Positions 9,402-19,412 of a DNA stretch of 64,000 bases are shown piece after piece. The notes beneath the pieces were generated by a model. That model worked only from the letters and a program-made list of their open reading frames with translations, was not told where the DNA came from and ran no database searches. The stretch comes from Stutzerimonas kunmingensis (GTDB taxonomy: Bacteria > Pseudomonadota > Gammaproteobacteria > Pseudomonadales > Pseudomonadaceae): assembly GCF_002929225.1 (NCBI RefSeq), contig NZ_PISM01000001.1:99115-163114 (forward strand), written 5' to 3'. The stretch's first letter is position 1. The number at the start of each line of letters is the position of its first letter. The translations under genes were made by a program, and so were the position numbers.

Positions 9402-12359
9402 TCAACTTACGGCATGGGACGCTTCGACATGCCGCGGCAGGGTGATGCGAAAACGGGTGCCGCGCTGTGTTTCCGGGTCGGCCGGGCTGTCGATATCGAT
9501 CTGGCCATAATGCTCTTCAATGATCGAATAGACCAGCGCGAGGCCCAGGCCGGTGCCTTCGCCAGGGTCCTTGGTGGTGAAGAATGGCTCGAACAGCCGG
9601 TCCTGGATGTCCTTCGGAATGCCGCTGCCTTCGTCTTCCACCGTCAGGTACACCGTCTGTTCGGCAACTTCGCTGCTGATGCGGATCAAGCCGCCTTGCG
9701 GCGACGCGTCGCGGGCGTTGGATAGCAGGTTGATCAGCACCTGGGCGAGCCGCTGCGGATCGCCCTCGGCGAAGTGCGTCGGATCGCAGATGTTGATGAA
9801 CTGCACTTCGGTGCGGTTGCGGTTGAGCGAGAGCAGGCCGATGGCGTCCTGCGTCACCTGCGCCAGGCTCACCGGATACAGCTGGTGCTGGCGCTCGCCG
9901 GCATGGGCGAAGCTCATCAGCGATTGCACGATGCGCGATACGCGTTTGGTCTGCTCGATGATCTGGCCGCTGATCTCGACGATCTCCCCGTCGCCTTCGC
10001 GTTCGTCCCGCAGGTTCTGCGCCAGGCAGGCGATGCCGGTGATCGGGTTGCCGATCTCGTGCGCCACGCCGGCGGCCAGGCGGCCAATGCTCGCCAGGCG
10101 TTCGGAGTGAACCAGGCGGTCTTCGAGCTGCTGTGTTTCGGTCAGGTCCTCGACCAGCAGCACGAGGCCGCTGTTGCCCGGTGCCAGTGGCTCGGCAATG
10201 GCTGCCTTGTGCAGGTTGAGGCAGCGGCGATGGCCGTTGTGCGCCAGCCGCTGCTTGTGCAGGTGTTCATCGGCCTGCTCGATGAAGTCGCTCAGCAGGC
10301 TGCGCCAGGGTTCGGCGATGGTCGTCAGGCGTGAGCCGACGACTTGCAGCGCGGGGATCTCGGTGAGTTCCTCGAGCGCACGGTTCCACATGAGGATTTC
10401 CTGATCCTTGGCCAGCGAGCAGACGCCCATGGGCAGCTCCTGCAGTGTTTGCCGGTGATAGCGGCGCAGGGCGTCCAATTCTGCGGCCAGGCCGGTCAGG
10501 CGCGAGTGATACTCCTCCAGCCGGCTTTCGATGAAGTGGATGTCCTCGGTGATGTAGCCGTCGGCACCGTTCTTGTAGGCCAGGAAATTCTCGACGATGT
10601 CCTGGGCTACGCTGGGGCCCATCAGGCCGGAGAGATTGGCTTCGATACGATCGCGCAGGCGGCGCAGCGCGTAGGGGCGATGCTCGTCGAACGGTAGCTG
10701 CAGATCGCGCAGGGCCTGTTCCACCTCCCGTTGCGCGGTCTTGGCGCCCAGTGGCTTGGCCAGCTGGGTGGCGAACTCCTGTGGTGAGGCGGCGATCAGT
10801 TCGCGCCGTTGCGGGCGGCGGACGTTCTCTACGGCGCAGGCCTCGGCAGCGCTCTGCTCCTCGAGGCTGGTTTCACTGAAGATCGAGAACAGCGAGAACG
10901 CCAGGACGTTGACCGCCAGTGACGCGATTGCCGCCAGGTGCCAGCTGGTGTCGTCCAGTACATAGACGACGTTGAACAGCGGAATGTAGAAGCCGTCCAG
11001 GTTGCCCACCAGCGGTAGCAGCATGGTCACTACCCAGACGCCGATGCCGGCCAGCAGGCCCGCGATGTAGCCGCGGCGATTGGCGGTCGGCCAGTAGAGC
11101 ACGGACAGCACGCCCGGCAGAAACTGCAGGGTGGCGACGAAGGCGACGATGCCGAGGTTGGACAAATCCTGCTCGGCACCGAGCAGCAGGTAGAAGCCGT
11201 AGCCGGCCATGATGATGGCGAAGATCAGGCTGCGGCGCGTCCACTTCAGCCAGCGGTAGAGGTTGCCTTCACTGGATGGCTGATACAGCGGCAGCACCAA
11301 GTGGTTGAGCGCCATGCCCGACAGTGCCAGGGTGCTGACGATGATCAGCCCGCTGGATGCCGAGAGACCGCCGACGAAGGCCAGCAGCGCCAGGGTTTCG
11401 CTCTGTGCGGCGATGCCCAGGCCCAAGGTGAAGTACTCGGGGTTGGTGCTGACCCCCAGCTTGAGTCCGGCCCAGAGGATCAGCGGCACGGCCAGGCTCA
11501 TCAGCAGCAGATAGAGCGGCAGGCCCCAGCTGGCGCTCACCAGGCCGCGAGGATCGAGGTTCTCGGTGAAGGTCATGTGATACATGTGCGGCATCACGAT
11601 GGCCGAGGCAAAGAACACCAGCAGCAGTGTGCGCCAGGGCCCTTCCTGCAAGGGCGTGTGCAATGCCTGCAGCGCCGACTGGTTCTGTAGCAGCCAGATC
11701 TCCAGCTGATGCGGGCCGCCGAATACCACATACAGGGCGTAGAGGCCGATGGCACCGAAGGTCACCAGCTTGACGATGGATTCGAAGGCGATGGCAAACA
11801 CCAGGCCTTCGTGCTTCTCCCGCGTGGCGATGTGGCGGGCGCCGAAGAGGATGGTGAACAGCATGATCATCAGGCAATAGCCCAGCGCCACGCGCTCCTG
11901 CAGCGGCTCCAGAGTGAGAATGCCGATGGCATCGGCCACCGCCTGGATCTGCAGGGCGAGCAACGGCAGCATGCCGATCAGCATGACCAGCGTGGTCAGC
12001 GCCCCGCTCCAGGTGCTGCGAAAGCGGAAGGCGACCAGATCGGCCAGTGACGAGAGCTGGTAGGTGCGGGTGATCCGCAGGATCGGATAGAGCAGCACTG
12101 GCGCCAGCAGGAACGCGCCGCAGACCCCCAGATAGGTGGCGAGAAAGCCGTAACCGTACTGGTAGGCCAGGCCAACCGTGCCGTAGAAGGCCCAGGCGCT
12201 GGCGTAGACGCCCAGCGACAATGTGTAGGTCAGCGGGTGGCGGATCACCCAACGTGGAATCAATCCGCGCTCGCTGACCCAGGCGACGCCGAACAGCATG
12301 ATCAGGTAGGCAACGCTGATCAGGATCAGGTGGCTCAGGCTAAAGCTCGTCTGCATCAC
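9402..12359 (-). CDS. cbrA: CbrA, transporter-like sensor histidine kinase
   Basis: This 985-residue protein is a fusion of an SLC5/sodium-solute symporter-like membrane half (about residues 1-500, roughly 13 hydrophobic segments) with a PAS region and a histidine kinase. The phosphorylation motif is AAGVAHEIGNPITG; the ATPase half has the N box LINLLSNARDASP and the G boxes VEDEGSGIP and GTGLGLAL. CbrA phosphorylates CbrB and links histidine or carbon-nitrogen status to catabolic gene expression. The architecture is diagnostic. Its start overlaps the small upstream gene cbrX by 20 bases, so the two are probably coupled. Confidence 0.97.
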   Translation of the reverse strand: MMQTSFSLSHLILISVAYLIMLFGVAWVSERGLIPRWVIRHPLTYTLSLGVYASAWAFYGTVGLAYQYGYGFLATYLGVCGAFLLAPVLLYPILRITRTYQLSSLADLVAFRFRSTWSGALTTLVMLIGMLPLLALQIQAVADAIGILTLEPLQERVALGYCLMIMLFTILFGARHIATREKHEGLVFAIAFESIVKLVTFGAIGLYALYVVFGGPHQLEIWLLQNQSALQALHTPLQEGPWRTLLLVFFASAIVMPHMYHMTFTENLDPRGLVSASWGLPLYLLLMSLAVPLILWAGLKLGVSTNPEYFTLGLGIAAQSETLALLAFVGGLSASSGLIIVSTLALSGMALNHLVLPLYQPSSEGNLYRWLKWTRRSLIFAIIMAGYGFYLLLGAEQDLSNLGIVAFVATLQFLPGVLSVLYWPTANRRGYIAGLLAGIGVWVVTMLLPLVGNLDGFYIPLFNVVYVLDDTSWHLAAIASLAVNVLAFSLFSIFSETSLEEQSAAEACAVENVRRPQRRELIAASPQEFATQLAKPLGAKTAQREVEQALRDLQLPFDEHRPYALRRLRDRIEANLSGLMGPSVAQDIVENFLAYKNGADGYITEDIHFIESRLEEYHSRLTGLAAELDALRRYHRQTLQELPMGVCSLAKDQEILMWNRALEELTEIPALQVVGSRLTTIAEPWRSLLSDFIEQADEHLHKQRLAHNGHRRCLNLHKAAIAEPLAPGNSGLVLLVEDLTETQQLEDRLVHSERLASIGRLAAGVAHEIGNPITGIACLAQNLRDEREGDGEIVEISGQIIEQTKRVSRIVQSLMSFAHAGERQHQLYPVSLAQVTQDAIGLLSLNRNRTEVQFINICDPTHFAEGDPQRLAQVLINLLSNARDASPQGGLIRISSEVAEQTVYLTVEDEGSGIPKDIQDRLFEPFFTTKDPGEGTGLGLALVYSIIEEHYGQIDIDSPADPETQRGTRFRITLPRHVEASHAVS

Positions 12360-12516
12360 GCTGGCTCTGGAGAATGAAGGTCACCACGATGAGAATCAGC
12401 CACAGCACGTAGGGCCGATACCAGGCCCCGTTGGGGTCGATCCACCAGTCCATGATGGCGGGGGAGAACAGATAGATCCCCACCACCAGGAGCAGCACCA
12501 GTCGGTAGATATACAT
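12340..12516 (-). CDS. cbrX: CbrX-like small membrane protein
   Basis: A 58-residue hydrophobic protein starts at the ATG at 12516 (MYIYRLVLLLVVGIYLFSPA) and ends DADEL, overlapping the cbrA start by 20 bases. Two membrane segments flank a short loop with DWWIDPNGAWYRPY. A small gene in this place is known in other pseudomonads as cbrX, part of the cbrXAB unit; its function is not established. The overlap suggests translational coupling to cbrA. The longer ORF extending upstream into gluQ is a shadow. Confidence 0.85.
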   Translation of the reverse strand: MYIYRLVLLLVVGIYLFSPAIMDWWIDPNGAWYRPYVLWLILIVVTFILQSQRDADEL

Positions 12517-12611
12517 GCCGGGTCTCGTGTCGGAAGTGGGGCGATGGTAGAGCAGCGGCGGGCGGCAAGCCACCTGCGGCAGGCAAAAGCTGGCGCAGCG
12601 TGGCAATCCGC

Positions 12612-13517
12612 CTAGCGCAGCTGCGATTCGGCCAGTGTCCGTGTGCGAGGGATGCGCTGAGCGTCCCAGTGCAGCACCGCCCAGGCGAGGATGTCGGCTG
12701 GCAGTGCGTCGTTCAGCTCTGTGGGCGGTTGCTGGCCTAGCGCGCGCAAAGCACGCAGCAGCAGCGGACTGGCCTCGTGAGGCTGCAAGGGTGGCGAGCG
12801 GTAACTCTTGCCCAGCTTGTGTCCATCCGGCTGGATGATCAGCGGCAGGTGCAGATAGCGCGGCTGGGGTAGACCGAGCACTTCCTGCAGGTACAGCTGG
12901 CGCGGCGTGGAGTCGAGCAGATCGGCACCACGTACGACGTCGGTTACTCCCTGCCACGCGTCATCCAGCACTACCGCCAGCTGATAGGCGATCAAGCCGT
13001 CGCGACGACGGATCACGAAGTCGCCGACCTCGCGACCCAGGTGCTGGCGGAATTCGCCCTGCACTCGGTCGCTGAAGCCGTACTCGCGATCAGGCACCCG
13101 CAGGCGGATGGCGGCGTCGTCAAGACCGTGGCCGGCGTTGCGGCAGAAACCCGGGTAGGGGCCCGGATAGCCTTCGAGCTGCTTGCGCGAGCAGGTGCAG
13201 GCATACGCCAAGCCTTCATCCAGCAGGCGCTCGATGGCTGCGCCGTAGGCGACCTGACGCTCGCTCTGGCGCAACATTTCGCCGTCCCATTCGAATCCGT
13301 AGCTCGACAGCGTCTCGACGATGGCTCGCTGGGCGCCGGGCATCTCGCGTGGCGGGTCGATGTCTTCCATGCGCAGCAGCCAGCGGCCGCCGACCGCGCG
13401 GGCGTCAAGATAGGAAGCGAGGGCGGCCACCAGTGAGCCGAAATGCAGATAGCCGCTGGGTGTCGGGGCAAAACGGCCGACGTAGCGATGGGCTTTGGAC
13501 GGGGCAGGAAAGGGCAT
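12612..13517 (-). CDS. gluQ: Glutamyl-Q tRNA(Asp) synthetase
   Basis: GluQ-RS attaches glutamate to the queuosine base of tRNA(Asp). The 301-residue protein has the class I HIGH-type motif in FAPTPSGYLHFGSL (residues 16-29), the zinc ligands in CTCSRKQLEGYPGPYPGFC, and a KLGKS variant of KMSKS. It lacks the anticodon-binding half of full-length GltX, which separates the two. It lies immediately downstream of dksA, an arrangement conserved in many gammaproteobacteria, but a hairpin lies between them, so read-through is likely partial. Confidence 0.95.
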   Translation of the reverse strand: MPFPAPSKAHRYVGRFAPTPSGYLHFGSLVAALASYLDARAVGGRWLLRMEDIDPPREMPGAQRAIVETLSSYGFEWDGEMLRQSERQVAYGAAIERLLDEGLAYACTCSRKQLEGYPGPYPGFCRNAGHGLDDAAIRLRVPDREYGFSDRVQGEFRQHLGREVGDFVIRRRDGLIAYQLAVVLDDAWQGVTDVVRGADLLDSTPRQLYLQEVLGLPQPRYLHLPLIIQPDGHKLGKSYRSPPLQPHEASPLLLRALRALGQQPPTELNDALPADILAWAVLHWDAQRIPRTRTLAESQLR

Positions 13518-13580
13518 GTTGGGGCCGGCGCTATCTGGGATGGCGGGGCGGATGAAACGCTGCAGAGCCTGGAAATGAAG

Positions 13581-13600
13581 CGGGGCGCCGAAGCGCCCCG
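13581..13600 (-). terminator. Hairpin between dksA and gluQ
   Basis: Perfect stem CGGGGCGC / GCGCCCCG with a 4-nt loop lies just past the dksA stop. It lacks a long U-run, so it may attenuate rather than stop transcription into gluQ. Confidence 0.6.
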
Positions 13601-13607
13601 TTCGGGA

Positions 13608-14054
13608 TCAGGAACCGATCTGCTTTTCCTTGATCTCCGCCAGCGTCTTGCAGTCGATGCAGAGCGTAGCGGTAGGGCGGGCTTCCAGTCGGCGGATGCC
13701 GATCTCGACGCCGCAGGAATCGCACCAGCCGTACTCGTTGTCTTCGATCAGCTGCAGCGTCTCGTCGATCTTCTTGATCAGCTTGCGCTCGCGGTCGCGG
13801 GCGCGCAGTTCCAGGCTGAACTCTTCTTCCTGGCTGGCACGGTCGGCCGGATCAGGGAAGTTGGCAGCCTCGTCCTGCATGTGGTGCACGGTGCGATCGA
13901 CCTCTTCCATCAGCTCCTGTTTCCACTTGTTCAGGATGCCGGTGAAATGGGCGCGCATCTTGTCGCTCATGTATTCCTCGCCCTTGCTTTCCTTATAGGG
14001 CTCGAAGGCGCGAATCAGTTGCTTGCTCGACGGTGTTTCTTTGGTAATGGGCAT
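13608..14054 (-). CDS. dksA: RNA polymerase-binding transcription factor DksA
   Basis: DksA binds the secondary channel of RNA polymerase and acts with ppGpp in the stringent response, notably at rRNA promoters such as those seen near 52.6 kb. The protein is 148 residues with a coiled coil, the acidic tip DPADRA, and a C-terminal zinc finger with ligands CDSC and CIDC. All four cysteines are present, so this is the zinc-containing paralogue rather than the cysteine-poor DksA2. Confidence 0.98.
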   Translation of the reverse strand: MPITKETPSSKQLIRAFEPYKESKGEEYMSDKMRAHFTGILNKWKQELMEEVDRTVHHMQDEAANFPDPADRASQEEEFSLELRARDRERKLIKKIDETLQLIEDNEYGWCDSCGVEIGIRRLEARPTATLCIDCKTLAEIKEKQIGS

Positions 14055-14245
14055 GGATGAACGCCTCTCGCTATGTCCATTGCGCAGGATGATTTGTCCC
14101 TTGCCGGCCCGTGCCGGCCCTGCGGCTGCAAGCGGGCGAACTTACCAGATCGGATCGGGGCGCGCTACTCCCGAATCCAACAGTAACTGCAGCGGTATCG
14201 GGACCTTGGGTAGAATTCACGTTTCGTTCTCAACAGGAAGGTCAG

Positions 14246-15418
14246 ATGACCTCGTCATACAGTGCGCGCAGCCGCGCAATCGAACCTTTCCACGTCATGG
14301 CGCTTTTGGAGCGGGCCAACCAGTTGCAAGTTCAAGGCTACGACGTCATTCATTTGGAAATCGGCGAGCCGGACTTCACCACCGCGGCGCCCATCGTAGC
14401 GGCAGGGCAGGCCGCGCTGGCCGCCGGGCACACGCGCTATACCCCGGCGCGCGGCCTGCCGCAGCTGCGTGAAGCCATTGCCGGTTTCTATGCGCAGCGC
14501 TACGGATTATCCATTGACCCCGAACGCATCCTGATTACGCCCGGCGGCTCTGGCGCGTTGCTGCTGGCTGCCAGCCTGCTGGTGGACCCCGGCAAGCACT
14601 GGCTGCTCGCCGATCCGGGTTACCCCTGCAACCGGCATTTTCTGCGCCTGGTCGAAGGTGCCGCGCAACTGGTGCCGGTCGGCCCGGAGGTTCGTTATCA
14701 GCTGACTCCGGAGCTGGTCGAGCGCTACTGGGATCGCGACAGCGTCGGTGCGCTGGTCGCGTCGCCGGCCAATCCCACCGGGACGCTGCTGGATCGCGAG
14801 GAGCTGGCTGGGCTTTCGGCAGCGCTGAAAGCGCGTGGCGGCCATTTGGTGGTCGATGAGATATACCACGGACTGACCTATGGCGTGGACGCGGCAAGCG
14901 TGCTGGAAGTCGACGACGACGCCTTCGTGCTCAACAGCTTCTCCAAATATTTCGGCATGACCGGCTGGCGCCTGGGCTGGCTGGTGGCGCCGCCGGCAGC
15001 GGTTCCGGAGCTGGAGAAGCTTGCGCAGAACCTCTACATCAGCGCCCCGAGCATGGCTCAGCACGCGGCCCTGGCGTGTTTCCAGCCGCCGACGCTGGAG
15101 ATTCTCGAGGCACGCCGCGGCGAGTTCGCCCGCCGCCGTGATTTCCTCTTGCCAGCCTTGCGGGAGCTCGGCTTCGGTATCGCGGTCGAGCCGCAGGGCG
15201 CGTTCTATCTGTACGCCGACATCAGCGCCTTTGGCGGCGATGCCTATGCCTTCTGCCAGCACATGCTGGAAACGGAGTTCGTCGCGATCACCCCAGGCCT
15301 GGATTTCGGTCGTTTCCAGGCCGGACATCATGTGCGTTTCGCCTACACCCAGGACCTGCCGCGCCTGGAGCAGACTGTCGAGCGCATTGCCCGCGGCTTG
15401 CGCAGCTGGCAATCCTGA
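14246..15418 (+). CDS. Pyridoxal-phosphate aminotransferase, class I/II
   Basis: This 390-residue fold-type I PLP enzyme starts at the ATG at 14246, preceded by CAGGAAGG; the longer frame upstream is not needed. The N-terminal block HLEIGEPDF and the PLP-lysine motif [16 protein letters not shown] (lysine near residue 232) are intact. Homologues are annotated as aspartate- or alanine-type aminotransferases; the amino-donor specificity cannot be read from sequence alone. The stop overlaps the sfsA start by one base (TGATG), so the two are co-translated. Confidence 0.93.
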   Translation: MTSSYSARSRAIEPFHVMALLERANQLQVQGYDVIHLEIGEPDFTTAAPIVAAGQAALAAGHTRYTPARGLPQLREAIAGFYAQRYGLSIDPERILITPGGSGALLLAASLLVDPGKHWLLADPGYPCNRHFLRLVEGAAQLVPVGPEVRYQLTPELVERYWDRDSVGALVASPANPTGTLLDREELAGLSAALKARGGHLVVDEIYHGLTYGVDAASVLEVDDDAFVLNSFSKYFGMTGWRLGWLVAPPAAVPELEKLAQNLYISAPSMAQHAALACFQPPTLEILEARRGEFARRRDFLLPALRELGFGIAVEPQGAFYLYADISAFGGDAYAFCQHMLETEFVAITPGLDFGRFQAGHHVRFAYTQDLPRLEQTVERIARGLRSWQS

Positions 15419-16125
15419 TGCGTTTTGCGCAACCGCTGGAGCAGGGGCGACTGGTCAGGCGCTACAAGCGTTTTCTTGCCGATATCATCACCGACGAGGG
15501 CGAAGCGCTGTGTATCCACTGCCCCAACACCGGCTCGATGCTCAATTGCATGGGCGAGGGTGCGCGAGTGTGGTTCCAGCGCAGCAGCGATCCACGGCGC
15601 AAATTGCCGGGGACCTGGGAGCTGGTCGAAACCCCGCAGGGGCGGTTGGCGTGCGTGAACACGGCGCGGGCCAATCCGCTGGTCGAGGAGGCGCTGCTGA
15701 ATGGGCATATCGCCGAATTGGCCGGTTTCACGACGCTCAAGCGCGAGGTGGCTTATGGCGTGGAGAACAGCCGAGTGGATTTTCGTCTCGACTACGCCGG
15801 AACTGCCGCCTTCGTCGAGGTGAAGAGTGTCACCCTTGGCTTTGCCGAAACGCCAGTGGCGGCCTTTCCCGACGCCGTAACGACACGCGGCGCCAGGCAC
15901 CTGCGTGAGCTGGCGACGCTGGCCCGTGCCGGTGTGCGTGCGGTGCAGCTGTACTGCGTCAATTTAAGCGGCATCGAAGCAGTGCGGCCGGCCGAGGAGA
16001 TCGATCCGGCCTATGCCGCTGCGCTGCGGGAAGCGCAGGCGGCAGGCGTGGAAGTACTGGCTTACGGCGTCGATCTTTCCGTCGAGGAGTTGCGTATTGC
16101 TGGCCGATTGCCGGTATTGCGCTGA
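15418..16125 (+). CDS. sfsA: Sugar fermentation stimulation protein homologue SfsA
   Basis: The 235-residue protein has the SfsA signature regions: [27 protein letters not shown] and VEVKSVTLG. The second half resembles a PD-(D/E)xK nuclease core (D...E.K). In E. coli SfsA was linked to maltose metabolism and DNA binding, but its biochemical role is unsettled. It is translationally coupled to the aminotransferase before it. Confidence 0.95.
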   Translation: MRFAQPLEQGRLVRRYKRFLADIITDEGEALCIHCPNTGSMLNCMGEGARVWFQRSSDPRRKLPGTWELVETPQGRLACVNTARANPLVEEALLNGHIAELAGFTTLKREVAYGVENSRVDFRLDYAGTAAFVEVKSVTLGFAETPVAAFPDAVTTRGARHLRELATLARAGVRAVQLYCVNLSGIEAVRPAEEIDPAYAAALREAQAAGVEVLAYGVDLSVEELRIAGRLPVLR

Positions 16126-16397
16126 TGGGTGGACGGTCGTGACGGTTGGAAAATTTTTCTGCCCGGCTCGGGAACAAAGCGCCTTTCGTCTGGCCTCAAC
16201 GAGGCTGGAAACCACATCCATCACATACGGGAAGGCTCTGCTCCGCTGTTCCACGCGGCGTTACGACGCGTTCCAGCCCGTTTTCGATGGCTCCTGCGGC
16301 GCCAGCGCGACATCTCTGATGCGCGTGTAGCACCGCGGATGAAACTAATTTCGGACGCTCGCGCCTGGCGCGGGCGTCGTCGATGAGGCTACAAAGA
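16126..16397. other. Intergenic region upstream of the rfbD-like gene
   Basis: About 270 bases without a supported gene. Small ORFs on both strands have no ribosome binding site. It should contain the promoter of the downstream reductase gene, but I cannot point to a clear -35/-10 pair. Confidence 0.5.
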
Positions 16398-17318
16398 ATG
16401 CGAATCCTCGTTTGCGGTGCCGGCGGCCAAGTGGGTCGAGAACTGGTGGAACGGGCAGCAAGTTTCGGACTGGAGGTGCTGGCGCCTGCACGGGCCCAGC
16501 TGGACATCGCGCAACCCGAGCAGGTTGCGGCAGTGATGCGTCAACGTCCCGGGCTGATCATCAATGCGGCCGCCTATACCCATGTGGACAATGCCGAATC
16601 TCATCGTGAGCAGGCCTATGCGGTGAACCGCGACGGCGCACGCCACCTCGCCGAGGCGGCCGAGCACGCTGGCGTTCCGTTGTTCCATATTTCCACCGAC
16701 TATGTGTTCTCCGGTGAGGCCGATCACCCCTATACCGAGAGCGACGAAACCGGTCCGACCGGCGTCTACGGAGCGAGCAAGCTGGCGGGCGAGGAAGCGA
16801 TCCGTGGGCGTCTGCAATCGCATCTGATCCTTCGCACCAGCTGGGTGTATGGCGTGCACGGGCACAACTTCGTCAAGACCATGCTGCGGCTCGCCCGGCA
16901 GCGCGATGCGCTTGGCGTAGTGAGCGACCAGATAGGCTGCCCCACCCAGGCTGGCAGCATCGCTTCGGTGTTGCTCGAACTGGCACGCCGCTACGCAGCC
17001 GGCGCGGATCTCGCCTGGGGGGTGTACCACTACAGCGGCGTACCGGCTTGTTCGTGGTACGACTTCGCCGTGGAAATCTTCCGTCAGGGCGAAGGCGCCG
17101 GGCTGATCTCGCGGCAGCCGACGGTGTCGCCGATTGCCACGGCGCAGTACCCGACTCCCGCCCGGCGGCCGGCCTGGTCGGTGCTCGACTGCAGCCGCTT
17201 CGAGTCGACCTTTGGCCTCGCGCCCCGTCACTGGCAGGAAGACCTGGCCGATGTGCTGGCGATCCTACGTCAGCAGGAGCACCCGGCGATCAGCCGTGAG
17301 CGGTCCTCCCGCGCCTGA
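16398..17318 (+). CDS. dTDP-4-dehydrorhamnose reductase family protein
   Basis: An extended short-chain dehydrogenase of the RmlD/RfbD type, 306 residues from the ATG at 16398. It has the NAD(P) glycine motif GAGGQVGRE near the N-terminus, the family segment INAAAYTHVDNAE, the STDYVFSG stretch and the catalytic YGASK (Tyr-x-x-x-Lys). True RmlD reduces dTDP-4-keto-rhamnose to dTDP-rhamnose. Here no rmlA, B or C neighbours are present, so the exact nucleotide sugar is uncertain and I leave out a symbol. Confidence 0.88.
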   Translation: MRILVCGAGGQVGRELVERAASFGLEVLAPARAQLDIAQPEQVAAVMRQRPGLIINAAAYTHVDNAESHREQAYAVNRDGARHLAEAAEHAGVPLFHISTDYVFSGEADHPYTESDETGPTGVYGASKLAGEEAIRGRLQSHLILRTSWVYGVHGHNFVKTMLRLARQRDALGVVSDQIGCPTQAGSIASVLLELARRYAAGADLAWGVYHYSGVPACSWYDFAVEIFRQGEGAGLISRQPTVSPIATAQYPTPARRPAWSVLDCSRFESTFGLAPRHWQEDLADVLAILRQQEHPAISRERSSRA

Positions 17319-17429
17319 CAGAAAGTGCACGGCAGTTACCCGGCGCCGTGCGATTTCCCTGACCTCCGGTGTATTCTTGCGCCCCGCGCTAAGGCGTGGC
17401 CTGACGTTCGGCTCTAGAAGGGGCGCAGC

Positions 17430-18329
17430 ATGGTAGTGGTGTTGGCAATCCTGCCGATCTTCGGTCTGATCACGCTCGGCTATCTGTTCGGCTGGCGGCA
17501 ATGGCTCAACAACGAAGGAGCGGCCGGGCTGGCCAGTGTCACCTTCAAGCTGTTCATGCCGGCAGTGCTGTTTACCGGGATCGCCCGCGCCGAGCTGAGT
17601 AATGGCATGTCGCCAATGCTGCTGCTGGCCTATTTCGTACCGGTGCTGCTGGTGTTCCTGCTGGTCAATCTGGTCGCTCACCGCCGCGCCGGGCGCGCCA
17701 CTCCGCTTGGTCTTACGGCCGCCTACTCGAACAACGTATTGGTCGGCATCCCGCTGGTGACCACGCTGCTTGGCGCTGAAAGCCTGGTCTATGTGTTCGC
17801 CATCCTGGTGTTTCACAGTCTCGTCCTGTTCTCGCTGCAGAGCTTCTACGCGGCACTGGGTGACGGCGACAAGGTCAGCGCTCCGGCGCTGCTGAGGAAT
17901 CTGGCGAATCCGCTGATCATCGGTCTGGTGCTCGGTGCCCTGTTGAATCTATCCGGGCTCGAGCTGCCCGAGCCGCTCTGGCGCGTCGCTGTATGGCTGG
18001 CGCAGGCGGCATTGCCCTGTGCGCTGATGGTGCTGGGCATCAGCCTGTCGCGCTATCGCCTGCGGCCAAACGGGACGGCGCTGCTGCTGACGCTGGTCAA
18101 ACTGGCGGCGTTTCCGGCACTGGTCTGGTGGCTGAGCGGGTTGCTGCCAGGGCTGAATCAGGATGCACGCAACGTGCTGGTGCTGCTTGCAGCCTGCCCG
18201 AGCGGCGTTAACGTGCTGGCGTTCGTCAAGCATTCCGAGGACACGCGAGCGGTCAGCTCGACCGTGTTTCTCTCGACCGTGACTGCACTCATCAGCCTGC
18301 CGCTATGGATGCTGCTTGCGGCTGGCTAG
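17430..18329 (+). CDS. AEC-family permease (auxin efflux carrier type)
   Basis: An inner-membrane protein of 299 residues with about ten hydrophobic segments in the two-times-five layout of the auxin efflux carrier family. Bacterial relatives include malonate and malate transporters, but the substrate is not readable here. The N-terminus MVVVLAILPIFGLITLGYLFG is typical. It stands alone, in the direction of the short membrane-peptide gene that follows. Confidence 0.88.
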   Translation: MVVVLAILPIFGLITLGYLFGWRQWLNNEGAAGLASVTFKLFMPAVLFTGIARAELSNGMSPMLLLAYFVPVLLVFLLVNLVAHRRAGRATPLGLTAAYSNNVLVGIPLVTTLLGAESLVYVFAILVFHSLVLFSLQSFYAALGDGDKVSAPALLRNLANPLIIGLVLGALLNLSGLELPEPLWRVAVWLAQAALPCALMVLGISLSRYRLRPNGTALLLTLVKLAAFPALVWWLSGLLPGLNQDARNVLVLLAACPSGVNVLAFVKHSEDTRAVSSTVFLSTVTALISLPLWMLLAAG

Positions 18330-18437
18330 TGGAACGCTCAGCGGTCAGCAACTAGGACTCCGCTGCAGTTTTGACGAACGGCTCCGGGACAGGACTGTCA
18401 CAAAAATGACAGACCTGAAAAAACCGGAGAGCACGGC

Positions 18438-18524
18438 ATGTTGAAATTCATCGGCGGGACCGCAGGCATCATCTTCATCATCGGCCTGATCGTGGTGATC
18501 GGGATATTCAAGCTGCTGTTCTGA
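18438..18524 (+). CDS. 28-residue single-pass membrane peptide
   Basis: An ATG at 18438 preceded by GGAGAG opens a 28-codon frame, MLKFIGGTAGIIFIIGLIVV then IGIFKLLF, ending in TGA. The whole peptide is one hydrophobic helix with lysines near each end, so it should insert in the inner membrane. A strong terminator follows within 20 bases, which together with the ribosome binding site makes a real short transcript likely. I do not recognise a named family. Confidence 0.6.
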   Translation: MLKFIGGTAGIIFIIGLIVVIGIFKLLF

Positions 18525-18538
18525 CGAGCGGGGGCGAC

Positions 18539-18570
18539 AGGCCGGCCGGCGCAAGCCCGCCGGCCTTTTT
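18539..18570 (+). terminator. Intrinsic terminator after the membrane peptide
   Basis: GC-rich hairpin AGGCCGGCCGGCG / CCCGCCGGCCT with a short loop, followed by TTTTTC on the plus strand. It ends the short transcript and can also insulate the convergent gene at 18587. Confidence 0.8.
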
Positions 18571-18586
18571 CATGCGCGGCTATTTG

Positions 18587-19312
18587 TTAGCTGCGCGGTT
18601 CCTGCGCCGAGGTTGCCATGATGTCCTCGAGTCGCAGGCCGGTCAGCCCGTGGATGGTGCGCCAGAGGTAGAAGAAGATCGCCATCATCATCAACATGCT
18701 GGGAATGGCGATCATCGGGTAGCTGAGCAGGGTCATGCGGCCCAGTTCGGCGTTGAAGGCTTCGCTGCCGGCGGGGCTGTTGACGATCCATTTGGCCAGC
18801 ACGTAATTCATGAACGACGAGAAGAAGAAGGTGCCGCTGAGCAGGTAGGTCGCCCGCAGCAGCCGCGTTTCGAAGTGTTCGACCTGGCCGTTTTGCTCGA
18901 GCTGTTCGTGGATCTTGTCCACGTTGAGCACTTTAGGGTTGTACAGCAGGGTGCGAATCAGCGGGTAGCGGGTTCGCGTCGAGGCCAGCACGGCGATGCC
19001 GATGATGCCGGGAACCGCTGCTTCCTTGATGGCGAGCCACTGGGTATCGAGCTGAAGCAGCCCGATGCCGCCAGTCAGCAGCACACTGATCAGGCCGAGC
19101 AGGGCTATCCAGTTGAACTTGCGGTATTTGGCCAGCTCCCACAGCCCCCAGCCTAGCGGAAAGGCCAGGGCAAGCAGCAGTGCACCATCGGCGCCGAGGC
19201 GGTCTTCACCACTGAGCTTCATCAGGATCAGCGAAGGAATCAGGATGCTGACGGCCAGGTCAATTAGCGGGCGCGGTTTGTGTTCGGCGTGGGTCTGGTC
19301 GGTATCGGTCAT
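18587..19312 (-). CDS. VC0807-family inner-membrane protein
   Basis: From the ATG at 19312 the protein is 241 residues with about six hydrophobic segments. The opening KPRPLIDLAVSILIPSLILM and the internal LLYNPKVLNVDKI match the VC0807 (septation-protein-A-like) family of uncharacterised membrane proteins as I know it. In-frame starts at 19342 and 19375 also exist; I prefer 19312 because homologues begin shortly before KPRPLIDLA. No function can be assigned. Confidence 0.75.
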   Translation of the reverse strand: MTDTDQTHAEHKPRPLIDLAVSILIPSLILMKLSGEDRLGADGALLLALAFPLGWGLWELAKYRKFNWIALLGLISVLLTGGIGLLQLDTQWLAIKEAAVPGIIGIAVLASTRTRYPLIRTLLYNPKVLNVDKIHEQLEQNGQVEHFETRLLRATYLLSGTFFFSSFMNYVLAKWIVNSPAGSEAFNAELGRMTLLSYPMIAIPSMLMMMAIFFYLWRTIHGLTGLRLEDIMATSAQEPRS

Positions 19313-19412
19313 GACATCGGGTTGGTCTGGAGAGGGCTGCATGATCGCCTGTGTTGCGGTCATTCGCCATACCATCTTCGTCGGGATGGTGATTGGTATC
19401 GTTTCCCCAGCA

